DNA from: Luidia sarsii
Taxonomy: Eukaryota > Echinodermata > Asteroidea > Paxillosida > Luidiidae
Assembly (NCBI GenBank): GCA_949987565.1
Contig: OX465103.1
Coordinates: forward strand, 983,045-1,047,044
DNA length: 64,000 nucleotides
Direction of reading: 5' to 3'
Position 1 is the stretch's first letter. The number at the start of each line of letters is the position of its first letter. This document shows, piece after piece, positions 55,465 through 64,000 of this stretch. The notes beneath the pieces were generated by a model, which was not told the DNA's origin, did not search any database, and was given only the letters and a program-made list of their open reading frames with translations. The translations under genes and the position numbers were made by a program.

Positions 55465-57257
55465 ATGAGAAATAGCACGCGTGTAGATGTAAAACGATGC
55501 ACACAGACCTGGTGTTTCACATTTTTGGCTCCGTACTCAACTCTCCGCATAATATTTACCAGCCAGCGATTTCATGAGCGATTAAGATCTTTTGCCACCA
55601 GACAGAGAGAGAGAGAGAGGGGGGGGGGCAGACCTACTGACATGAGGCCACCTCGTTACGCCAATGCAATCTCCCGCTGTGCGAATCCTGAATACAACAA
55701 GCAGTGCTCCAAAAGCCACGTGGCAGCTCTTCTGTCAGTTAATCGATTCCCCGTGCATGCACTCGATAACATCCTCGTCTGGTATATTCACACCTGTGTC
55801 CGTACGTGTAGCATAGAGGGGGAGAGGGGCAGTGTCTGTGATAGTTCCCATCGGTGTTGACCCTTCGCCCTTTCCTCCGACAACAATCTTCATTTTCTCG
55901 GGTCGTAAAATCCAGGATCCATTAAAAAAAAAAAATCCCCGGGATTTGCAAGCGCGCGGTCGCGCTGAAGGTCAGGCGGGTTGACTTTAAGGAGCTAAAG
56001 TAAAAAATAATGCGTCAGGGTCTGTGATAGTGGGTCCAATTTGCCAGGGAAGCCTTCCCAGAGCTAATCCCGACCGCCTTGTCTTCGTAGAAGGCGCCCG
56101 AGTGCCCCCTCTATACTCAACTCCAGCTTTGAGGAAATCCCCAGTCGAATAAAGGAGAGGGGGAGAGACAGAGAACAGAAAAAATCTACCGGTGTCGCAT
56201 GTCAAACCGAATCAGGGCAGTAGCACCTTGAGATTTAAAGGGTCTGTGCAATCAATATCACAGTTAAGCTCATGTTCGGCTGTCATCTAGGGATCTAAAG
56301 GTTAATGGCAAAAAAGAAACACCGTACCGTATGCCCGTTTTGCCAAAAATAAAAGCTCTTAAACACACACAGCAGCATAAGGAAACGCCAGTCACTTGGA
56401 TATCTTCGTGGGAGATAACCCAACCCAACTTTTCTCCCCTAAAAATGTTCACACGCTGTTTTCATAAATAAAATGATCTGTACAATTGATAGAGTTTCGT
56501 CTATGGTTGAAAAAAGTTCATCTATTTTGTAAACGACACTATTTTGAACATCGAGATACCACTGGAATGCCAACTACAGGCTTTTCACAACAAAGGACTC
56601 CGGGTTGTACACGACCCGTGTAACCTGTCAAGATTTAAACATGGCTACTTCTTCTTCGTCCCTACTCTCCTTCCATGAGAGCACCTTCCGATCTTATGGC
56701 CTGCTATATTAGCCAATCCTAATTCACGCATATTGCAAGGTTCTTGCTTTATGGTTAAACAGACTAACCCCTATGGAATATAGCAAAGAACACGGCATGT
56801 GGTCTTAAAGTGTCTCGTACATTTTTTGTTCCACGGGTCAACAGAGAGGCGGTGTCACTGAATGGGATTACACCATCATTTTCACAAACAAATCAAGATT
56901 TAAACATAGCTACTTCTTCTTGGTGGGTACGAGGTTGTTGCTGTCGATGTTGCTGATTTGTTGTCGTAGTGTCTTGGTCACTGATATTCCTCCACGTATC
57001 ATCCGCAAGCAACAATGCGACCCCGGGTTTCTAAATCTCTACACTTGCCCGTTATCACCTTTTCATTGATTTGTGTAAACTTTAGAGGGTCGATGTTGAC
57101 AAAAATGACAAACAGAAAGATACCCAAATACTTTGAGTTATTTTGGGAAGCCTTTTTGAGACGCATTGCAATCTTTGACAAACAGTATCTGATGTATCGT
57201 GGTGCCCACTTTCTGTAAACGAAAAAACCTACAAGAACTGAGAAACTGGGTGTGAAA
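55465..57257. other. Putative 5' flank, nothing recognised
   Basis: Short GA run and G10 near 55600-55628. CpG-containing sequence near 55940-56110. No exon supported. Confidence 0.4.
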
Positions 57258-57265
57258 TAATAATT

Positions 57266-57449
57266 CGCAGTGGCTGTTGTTACGGCAGTCGTCCGTGTGG
57301 TTCCCTGACTTCACAGTATTTGTCAGGATGTTTAGCTCTTGGAAAAAGACTATCAGCTAATAGACTGGTTCAACCAGCCTGCAATGCTGACGAAATACAA
57401 TCAAGTCAGGGAACCACACGGACGACTGCCGTAACAACAGCCACTGCGA
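57266..57449 (+). mobile_element. Near-perfect palindromic element with 47-bp arms
   Basis: The left arm 57265-57311 and right arm 57403-57449 are perfect reverse complements over 47 bases (TCGCAGTGGCTGTTG ... CAACAGCCACTGCGA), separated by 91 bases. TAATAATT occurs directly on both sides (57258-57265 and 57450-57457), consistent with an 8-bp target duplication, although that word is of low complexity. Identical arms imply a young insertion or arm conversion. Confidence 0.75.
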
Positions 57450-57624
57450 TAATAATTGGCTTTGAATGTGATCGTTTTTTTTGTACACTGTTCAAAGGGA
57501 GCTCGATTTAGTGTTCTGCACCCATTTCCTTGTAACAAAAGTTAAAGACCGCCCTCAGTCGGCCGACCCACTCTTAGTGAAGAAGTGGTCCGACCTAGAA
57601 ATTAATATCTCTATCGCACGGAGT

Positions 57625-57706
57625 AATGATTTTACAAACTGCTTACCGACTAAAATGACCCAGATTGCGTTCGATCCAAGCAGGACCTTTGTCAAAGGCA
57701 GAATGA
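57625..57706 (-). repeat. Hammerhead-like family copy, decayed
   Basis: ACAAACTGCTTACCGACTAA then GTTCGATCCAAGCAGGACCT and TTGTCAAAGGCAGAATGAC. Confidence 0.75.
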
Positions 57707-58299
57707 CCCCACCATGTAGACAGGGGCAGCATTCACGATCAGTTTGACAGAAAGAAAAAGCTTGCAGCTGTCAGTCCAAAGCTTAACCCAAAAATGAATG
57801 ATTGCTTTAATTGGTTCAAATCCATATCAGAGGCGTGGACCGTTTTGGGGTTCATTACATGTGCCATTCATGCTTACCAATGACGGCCATTGTCTGCATG
57901 ATAGTCCCGTTATTTCCACGTGTTTGCGTAACCATTCCCGCTCTGCATTGACCATAGCGCCACGGAGAGACATCCGGGCACTCGCAGCGTTGCTACGGCG
58001 GAGCGCCCCCTACGGGCATTACTTCAGACTCGTTGCACTTCAAAAGACCGCTGCGTGTTAACGGGAATAATCATACGCTATCAATAACAACATTTGCTCG
58101 ACTAATCGTTCAAGTAATGAGGGATGCACCATGCAAGCTGTTCCTCGTGATCCGTGCATCTGTGAAATCAATACACCCACTACGTAATGCACTGTTTACA
58201 CACAGAAGGGAAAGTACTACTGAGAACACTGATGTAGTGCTAAACGTCACTGGGTGCTTGCACTTTCCTCGAACAAAGTGAATGAAATATTGCAGAATT

Positions 58300-58430
58300 T
58301 TGAAAAAATGGCAAACAACTTTGAAACGAACCCGAAACCTCTGGTTTTGTGTACAGTCGCTCTTAACATCTTAGCTATCCAGCCATTATGATGTTGACCT
58401 TCCAAAAATAGTCAGCTAATCTTTGCCGGG
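58300..58430 (-). repeat. tRNA-derived SINE, reverse orientation, decayed
   Basis: The minus strand retains CCCCGGCAAAGATTAGCTGA, GGCTGGATAGCT and a weak B-box (GGTTTCGGGTTCG). Confidence 0.65.
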
Positions 58431-58654
58431 GTGGGGCAGAAGCATTTAGCCATTAATTAAAGATAGAACGGAAAATATGTATCCAAGTGGTATAATTATT
58501 TGAAGTCAGTGCAGAGCAGATGCAAAAAGGTATTACAATAATGAAGCAATAAGTGGAAAGGGTGATCAAAGTCACGCAATGTGTCGCTGTTGGGGGCGAC
58601 GTTTCGGTTGCAGCAATAATGTAGCAACTCGCTCACTGATTTCAATGACCAAAA

Positions 58655-58705
58655 CTATAGAAGGCCTGACGTTTCGATCATGTAGCTGACCTTTCTCAAA
58701 AGACA
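58655..58705 (-). repeat. Hammerhead-like family copy
   Basis: AAGGCCTGACGTTTCGATCA then TGTAGCTGACCTTTCTCAAA. Confidence 0.8.
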
Positions 58706-59257
58706 GACAAAAGGGATTCTACCTGTCCTGTGCCGTGTCCTGCTTGGACTATCGCCAGACCCTCCGAACGCAGGAGGATATGCAATTTGTCTTGTAGGCC
58801 TATGGGACTATTAAGGCACGAGCAGAAGAAATCAAATAATCTGGCTTTCTTACACCGTGGCTAAAGCGACCACTGATCGGGATGAACACGTCTCACGGGA
58901 ATATAATCATCCTCGGGGCAAGTTATTCCATCGCGGGCGTGTTTATTTTGGGCACGCATGCGCAGCCGGCGACCCCCTCTACCCCCCTCCCCCTCGGACC
59001 GGATGTCTGTCAGTGACCGAGTCCACGTCACTTCCGTTCACCCGCCAACAGAAGGCCGGGATTAGAACGGCTTTTCTCCAGCGTGTTGTGTTTCAGCGCG
59101 TCACGTCTCGCCTTTTTTCTTGCCGTTTGTTGACCCGAGCTTTTGGATCTAGGCCAGACTCTGGGGCCAGAGGAACGGAAACGAATTTGCCCGTAAATGT
59201 CAAGAAGCGACCGCGGCCTTTGAAAACTCAATTGATTAAAATCCCCCAAAAATCTCG

Positions 59258-59325
59258 TAAATCTCGAGGGCCCGACGTTTCCATCCTAGCAGGATCTTTC
59301 TCAAAGGCAGAGTGACAAGGACAAG
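59258..59325 (-). repeat. Hammerhead-like family copy
   Basis: GAGGGCCCGACGTTTCCATC then CTAGCAGGATCTTTCTCAAA and GGCAGAGTGACAAGG. Confidence 0.85.
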
Positions 59326-59383
59326 ACAAATTGGAAGGGAGGTGTGATCAGGACACGGATGACACAAGACAGATCTTGAAAGT

Positions 59384-59545
59384 TAGTGGCCTGACGTTTC
59401 GATCCTAGCCGGACCTTTCTCAAAGGCAAAGTCACACAAGACAAACTATGCCTTCGAGAAAGGTCCTGCTAGGATCGAAACGACCTCTAACTTTTGAGAT
59501 TGATGACTGCAGGTCATTTTAGTCAGTGAGCAGTTTGCAACATTT
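59384..59545. repeat. Inverted pair of hammerhead-like copies
   Basis: GGCCTGACGTTTCGATCCTA (59391) faces GGTCCTGCTAGGATCGAAAC (59461), and the right arm continues to GTGAGCAGTTTGCAACATTT. Confidence 0.9.
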
Positions 59546-59632
59546 TTTTTGTATTAACTTTTTGAGATTTACAGGTCTGTGTAGTCAGTGAGCAGTTTGC
59601 AACGGTTTTTGTTTTGTATTTACTTCAAGACT
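59507..59632 (+). repeat. Left copy of a 126-bp direct duplication
   Basis: TGACTGCAGGTCATTTTAGT through GTTTTGTATTTACTTCAAGA recurs almost base for base at 59942-60071. It includes the outer end of the hammerhead-like family. Confidence 0.85.
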
Positions 59633-59744
59633 TGGGACGACTGATCCAAAGGTTTGGCGGGTTCTCTCATTTTCCCATCTGAGATATCCGAGATATTACA
59701 AAATTTTTAACAAAGGAAAAACTGACTGGGTCTTTTGAAACAAT

Positions 59745-59895
59745 TGACAAATTGGGAAAGAAAACTTTGCCTGGAGCGGGGATTTGAGCCCAAGTCTCAA
59801 CACCATTGGATTAACGTACCAGCCCTCTTCTATCTGAGCTACCCAGCCTTTAGATGATGGCCTTTCCTACTAGTCAACTAGTCATTACTGGGGTG
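59745..59895 (-). repeat. tRNA-derived SINE between duplicated segments
   Basis: The minus strand reads GGCTGGGTAGCTCAGATAGA and a B-box-like GGCTCAAATCCCC, followed by the usual AAAGTTTTCTTTCCCAATTT end. It lies between two copies of a ~126-bp direct duplication (59507-59632 and 59942-60071). Confidence 0.75.
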
Positions 59896-59941
59896 GGGGT
59901 ACCAGTCAGAAGCGATTTAACTGCCCTATCAAATTTTGTAG

Positions 59942-60071
59942 TTAATGACTGCAGGTCATTTTAGTCAGTGAGCAGTTTGCAACATTTTTTTGTACTAACT
60001 TTTTGAGATTTACAGGTCTGTGTAGTCAGTGAGCAGTTTGCAACGGTTTTTGTTTTGTATTTACTTCAAGA
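59942..60071 (+). repeat. Right copy of the 126-bp direct duplication
   Basis: Near-identical to 59507-59632, with the 310 bases between them holding a reverse-oriented SINE. Confidence 0.85.
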
Positions 60072-60214
60072 CAGAATAAAGCTGATATGATAGGATCAAA
60101 GGAAAGGACAGAAGGTATGAGGAAGTGAATAAGGATTATAGGCTAGCCTAAGTAAATATTGTGTTAATCATTCCCTTCCTGGATGTTGAGGATATGTGGC
60201 TGAACGGAAGTTGA

Positions 60215-60310
60215 TGATCAATGAAATTTGAGTGGGCAGGGACTTGAACCTGGGACCTCTGGATCGATATATCGGCACTCTAATCTCCTGAGCTAATCGT
60301 TTGCAAGAAA
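60215..60310 (-). repeat. tRNA-derived SINE, reverse orientation
   Basis: The minus strand has B-box GGTTCAAGTCC in GAGGTCCCAGGTTCAAGTCC and an A-box-like TTAGCTCAGGAG. It is the inverted partner of 60375-60510. Confidence 0.7.
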
Positions 60311-60374
60311 ATGTAGTCGGGATGTAATTGAAAACGGGGGTCATCAGTTGATGGTCAAATGCTTCTATCTGCCG

Positions 60375-60510
60375 CCCCACACCAGCAAAGTTTATTTGAC
60401 TATTTTGTGAATGCTACTAGGCTATCTAGGGGCTGAGTAGGCCAGGTGGTAAGAACGCTGGTGCGTTATGCAAGAGGTCTCGTGTTCGAATCCTGGTCCA
60501 GTGAAATGTT
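60375..60510 (+). repeat. tRNA-derived SINE
   Basis: Leader CACCAGCAAAGTTTATTTGA then TATTTTGTGAATG, an A-box-like GAGTAGGCCAGGTGG and a B-box-like TGTTCGAATCC. It forms an inverted pair with 60215-60310. Confidence 0.7.
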
Positions 60511-60671
60511 CTTTGCCATTTGTAACGTGTCCCAAGTAATATTGCGTACCGCGCGTTCGAAATGTTCTCGGAAACATCGAAGTGATTTCGGGTACATTAA
60601 TTTTTGAGTGCAATGACAAATTAAGGACTTAGTGCGGAAAAAATAATGTAGGCCTAACTAAATTTTTTTCG

Positions 60672-60856
60672 AAAGTTAGAGGGCCTGACGTTTCGATCCT
60701 TTTTCAAAAGGCTTTGATTTATGTATTGCAGGTCATTTTAGGCAGTGAGCAGTTTGCAACAGTTTTTGTATTAACTTCATACTTATTTCATCTCCGCCTT
60801 TGAGAAAGGTCCTGCTAGGATCGAAACGTCAGGCCCACTAAATTTTAGATTCATAC
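60672..60856. repeat. Inverted pair of hammerhead-like copies
   Basis: GAGGGCCTGACGTTTCGATC (left, truncated core), then an outer-end segment GTGAGCAGTTTGCAACAG, then TTTGAGAAAGGTCCTGCTAG and GATCGAAACGTCAGGCCCAC on the right. Confidence 0.85.
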
Positions 60857-61214
60857 TTATTTGTTTGAAATAAATGTCCTTTCAGATGCTCCGTAGCTGT
60901 ATGGAAGACGCGCAAGCGCCCAAGAATATTGACCCTTGACCTTCCGCGGTTATTAAACTGCAAAGCAATGCGCTTTTACGTAAGAAAAATGGTATGAAAA
61001 CTGAGTTCCCAGGTTTCGTACATGCGATGAGTACTCTAGCCAGAAGGCACCGTACCCTGACCGCGGTGCCCTGCGATCCTGCAGTCGTAACGGAAGGTTT
61101 GTACAAGAACTGCTGTCAAACTGACCTGCACTTTATTCAGACTGCACACACTATTATACTGAACTACCATGTCAATACAAAAAGGGATTTAGTGGGTGTG
61201 GTAGAAATTAACAT

Positions 61215-61322
61215 GATATACAAAAATGATGCAAACTGCTTACTGACTAAAAATGTAAATCTAAAATTTAGTGGGCCTGACGTTTCGATCCTAGCAGGAC
61301 CTTTCTCAAAGGCAGAGAAATT
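61215..61322 (-). repeat. Hammerhead-like family, complete half element
   Basis: It runs from the outer end ATACAAAAATGATGCAAACT through TTTAGTGGGCCTGACGTTTC to CAGGACCTTTCTCAAAGGCA. Confidence 0.9.
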
Positions 61323-61874
61323 AACATATTAAAAACATAAGATTCAGCAACTAGGGGGAAAGGAGGAATTCCACTGCACTCCATTGTGACAGATCCCTGG
61401 TCCTTGACCGTGTGCAATGGGTCCAGTTATTAGGTCGACGTCCGTGGTTATAAGTTCAGGAATTAGGCTAGAACTATAACGAGGAGCGATGCAATGTCAT
61501 CAGTGCGCTAGGCTTTATGAGCATCGCGTGTGTGCATCACACCACACCTGTCTAGTTTGTTTATATACGTGCAGTACTAGGGAAATAGAGCAACGCTTTG
61601 CTCTCTATACATGACGGCCTGCCTGGGTTATTGAAACGACAGGTAGCTTCCGATTCAATCCTTTCAGGAAACCAGACACAAGTTATCACTTGTTTTCTTC
61701 TTTCAAAAACAACAGAAGGGTTCGTGATGGGCATAATTACTTGCCCGCCTTTTAGAGGAAGTGACTTGAAGCGAGTATTTCAGGCCAACTTACCTCTCTC
61801 CTGTCAAACTCCGTGGATGAGGGCGACGTTTTCCTCTTTCTGTGAATAGATTTTAAAAGTGAAACCTTTCAACC

Positions 61875-62025
61875 TTACTTAGGACTACTGACTAAAATGA
61901 CCAATAAGCAAATTCGTAGATTCAGAGGGTTAGGCCCTATGACGTTTCTATCCTAGCAGGATCTTTTAACAACGGAATCATGAATCATTCTGCCTTTGAA
62001 AAAGGACTACAGGATCGAAAGGACC
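61875..62025. repeat. Inverted pair of hammerhead-like copies, decayed
   Basis: TATGACGTTTCTATCCTAGC then AGGATCTTTTAACAACGGAA on the left and CTGCCTTTGAAAAAGGAC then TACAGGATCGAAAGGACC on the right. Confidence 0.75.
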
Positions 62026-62029
62026 ATTT

Positions 62030-64000
62030 GGGTGAATTCTAAATTTCTACTATCCAATTTTACTCTATAAATACACTGATTTATATATTTGAAGTCAGTA
62101 AAATAAAAGCATAAACAGTTTCTGTTAATCATTTGTGTGTTTATTTGACCCCCGAAAAATGCCTCCCCCCCGTTGCAGTTTTGGTTGTAGATCAAATTCC
62201 CCGATGTGAACGTAGGCACAGGAAAAGGGTCTCGCGAAATGACGTCTGGGCTCCAGACAAGGCCGCAGCGCCTATGCAGCACCGCGTAATGTGCGACACG
62301 GGGCATACACGAACGGACGACACAAGAAGTGGTCGTACAGTTCGGCCACGCGACGCGGATCGCGTCAATTAAGCCTAGACCCATACTCGACTTTGTGAGG
62401 TAAAACATGAAGACCACCTTTAGCTTGATCACTTAGATATTATTTTACAATATTCACCGGACTCGGAGCCCCGTCCCGTTTACGTTACGAGTTCAGTCCG
62501 TACATGCCTTATGTCCAGCATAGGCTGGCCTGACAAGTAACGTTACTCATGTCTCTTGCGATTGAGCCAAAACAAAACCGATCAAACTTACCCTGATATT
62601 TCCGCGTTTGGCGATCGGTTGGAAACAAGAAATAGAGGACTCACACAATCCTTGGTAGTTTAACTGCACGTAGCTGCAACACACCAAGTTAGCATGACCA
62701 AAAAACTGTAGTTATGGGCCAAAAGGTCACGGGGGTTCGTTCGCCTACTTTTGTACACAAACATATGGCTTTTTGCACGTTGCGCAATGCATCAAGGCAA
62801 ACATGTGCCTCGATGTATTTCACGCCCCCCCCCCCGCGTAGAAATATGGTAATTAGGTTCAAAATCCATCGGCGGAGCCGTCAATGTTTGAGTGGAGATT
62901 TCTCGAGAAATACAGCATCCCAGACCGTCAGATTTCAACATGAGGATTCTATCATTACCATCTACAAACTGTGTAAATTTGAAGGAAATCTGTGGACATC
63001 GATGTTTTCCGATCTTCCCAATATTGTTCAGCGGTCTTCGTGTTCATGGGGAAGGAATCGCTGGTTTGTTTTGTTGTATACCTATTGAAAGCATTCACCT
63101 TTGTAGGCACCGTGTTTGGGAACTCAGGATGTAAGCTAGGAAAGTGGATCGTAAATCAGGCATTCTGTGAATCATATAACTATAGGTCTCTAACTATAGT
63201 GCCGCTGTGGTCTTGGGTAAGCTTGAGGAGTAGGCCTATGTGGAGACATTTTTAACTAATTAGTCCTCTAGAAACACCGGCTTCGTTTGCCTCCTTCCCT
63301 TTATGTTGGCTTTGTCTCCATAATCCTTCATAGCTTTTAAGGTCGGCAAGGTTGACGCAAACCGAGTCGACGAAGTTGTCTGTTCATGAGGGCACAGAAA
63401 GAGAGACTGAAGAGGGGGGGGGGGTCTTAATTGCCTGCCGAAGGTGCCGACTAAATCAAAGATGCCGCCATTAAGACGCAGACAATTAGCTAATGAGGTA
63501 AAGACTGCCTCTTTGAGAGGCCGCCGTCACGGTGATTAGATCCACCTAACCCGTTTGGTCAATTGCACAGAGAGGCAACTCATACAGACCGCCGACCGGT
63601 TTCAAGAGCCACAACTGACACCGAAAACCGCAAGTGGACTCCCTGGCAAGAGGCGCCCACACAGAATTGGGCGTTTACAGTTCACCCACTGATGACACTA
63701 AACAAAAGATGGAACCAAATAAAAGTCACCCGATTTCTATAGGGGGCCTATACAAAGCGATTAACCGCGCATTGTTGTGAGAAAAATTAGTGACAGTGAG
63801 GTCGGACAATCGCAGTCACTCCTCCACACTCAATTCTTCCTCAATCCTTCCTGGTTTAACAAAAAGCCCCAAAAAGAATGGTCTTCCCCAAACCAGGAAG
63901 CAGGATTTCATGATAAATAATTATGTACTCGTCGGAAATCGTTTTTTTTTTTTTTACACAACTTTCGAACTTTTAATTGATATGGCACTACTTAATTGGC
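62030..64000. other. Right edge, no gene seen
   Basis: A CpG-rich patch at 62190-62370 carries open frames on both strands but no supported splice sites. The family A fragment at 62880-63035 is the only repeat recognised. Confidence 0.4.
62880..63035 (-). mobile_element. Family A element fragment, reverse orientation
   Basis: It shares TTTGAGTGGAGATTTCTCGA, CAGCATCCCAGACCGT and the GATCTTCCCAAT end with the 37598-37863 copy. Only the half nearest the left terminus of the family is kept. Confidence 0.7.

Noticed and set aside
62133..62372. Arg/Asp-rich frame in a CpG-rich patch
   Set aside because: No acceptor or donor in phase and no recognisable motif; both strands are open because of base composition.

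Overview
The window is eukaryotic. Coding sequence occurs only as short open blocks bounded by AG acceptors and GT donors, and it sits in a dense background of microsatellites, tRNA-derived SINEs and small non-autonomous DNA transposons. Abundant palindromic TACATGTA tracts, TAGGCCTA words and the style of the repeats suggest a marine invertebrate, probably a deuterostome (echinoderm, hemichordate or cephalochordate). That is inference; the species cannot be named from sequence alone.

The main gene model lies on the minus strand. Seven open exons at 54484-54434, 50558-50330, 39046-37907, 35747-35644, 33599-33492, 27944-27726 and 10172-10065 have usable splice sites and join without breaking phase (0, 1, 1, 0, 0, 0), giving about 653 residues. 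The first exon carries an ATG in a strong ACCATGG context. The last exon resembles the N-terminal CortBP2 segment of CTTNBP2, CTTNBP2NL and FILIP1 proteins. The large middle exon (380 codons, acidic and basic low-complexity patches) and the two after it look coding but were not recognised. Whether all seven exons form one transcript is unproven, and the gene would continue beyond the left edge. Two weaker candidate exons are at 15631-15401 (minus) and 13861-13672 (plus).

Layout: 1-26 kb is intronic or 3' territory rich in TACATGTA palindromes, polypurine and polypyrimidine tracts, and an 830-bp (GGGAGA)n array just inside the donor of the CortBP2-like exon. At 25.9-27.7 kb, two direct repeats flank a decayed reverse-transcriptase fragment. 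From 27 to 54 kb lie most exons, a 760-bp CCCGATCTACC minisatellite, an array of 14 perfect histone-type 3' stem-loops with no histone gene (44.68-45.14 kb), and many copies of a repeat containing GGATCGAAACGTCAGGCCC. That repeat resembles a decayed hammerhead-ribozyme segment and often occurs as head-to-head inverted pairs. From 54.5 to 64 kb is probably 5' flanking or intergenic DNA, again full of this repeat and tRNA-like SINEs.

Several hairpin-forming elements have precise ends: 30862-31207 (8-bp duplication GTTTCAAG), 29780-29965 (9-bp ACTTGAGAT), 57266-57449 (47-bp perfect arms, 8-bp TAATAATT), 45766-45878 (TAA) and 941-1279 (TTAA). The most unusual signals are the histone-like stem-loop array, the paired hammerhead-like family, and one site (14944-15036) where a hammerhead-like core and a histone-like hairpin lie side by side.
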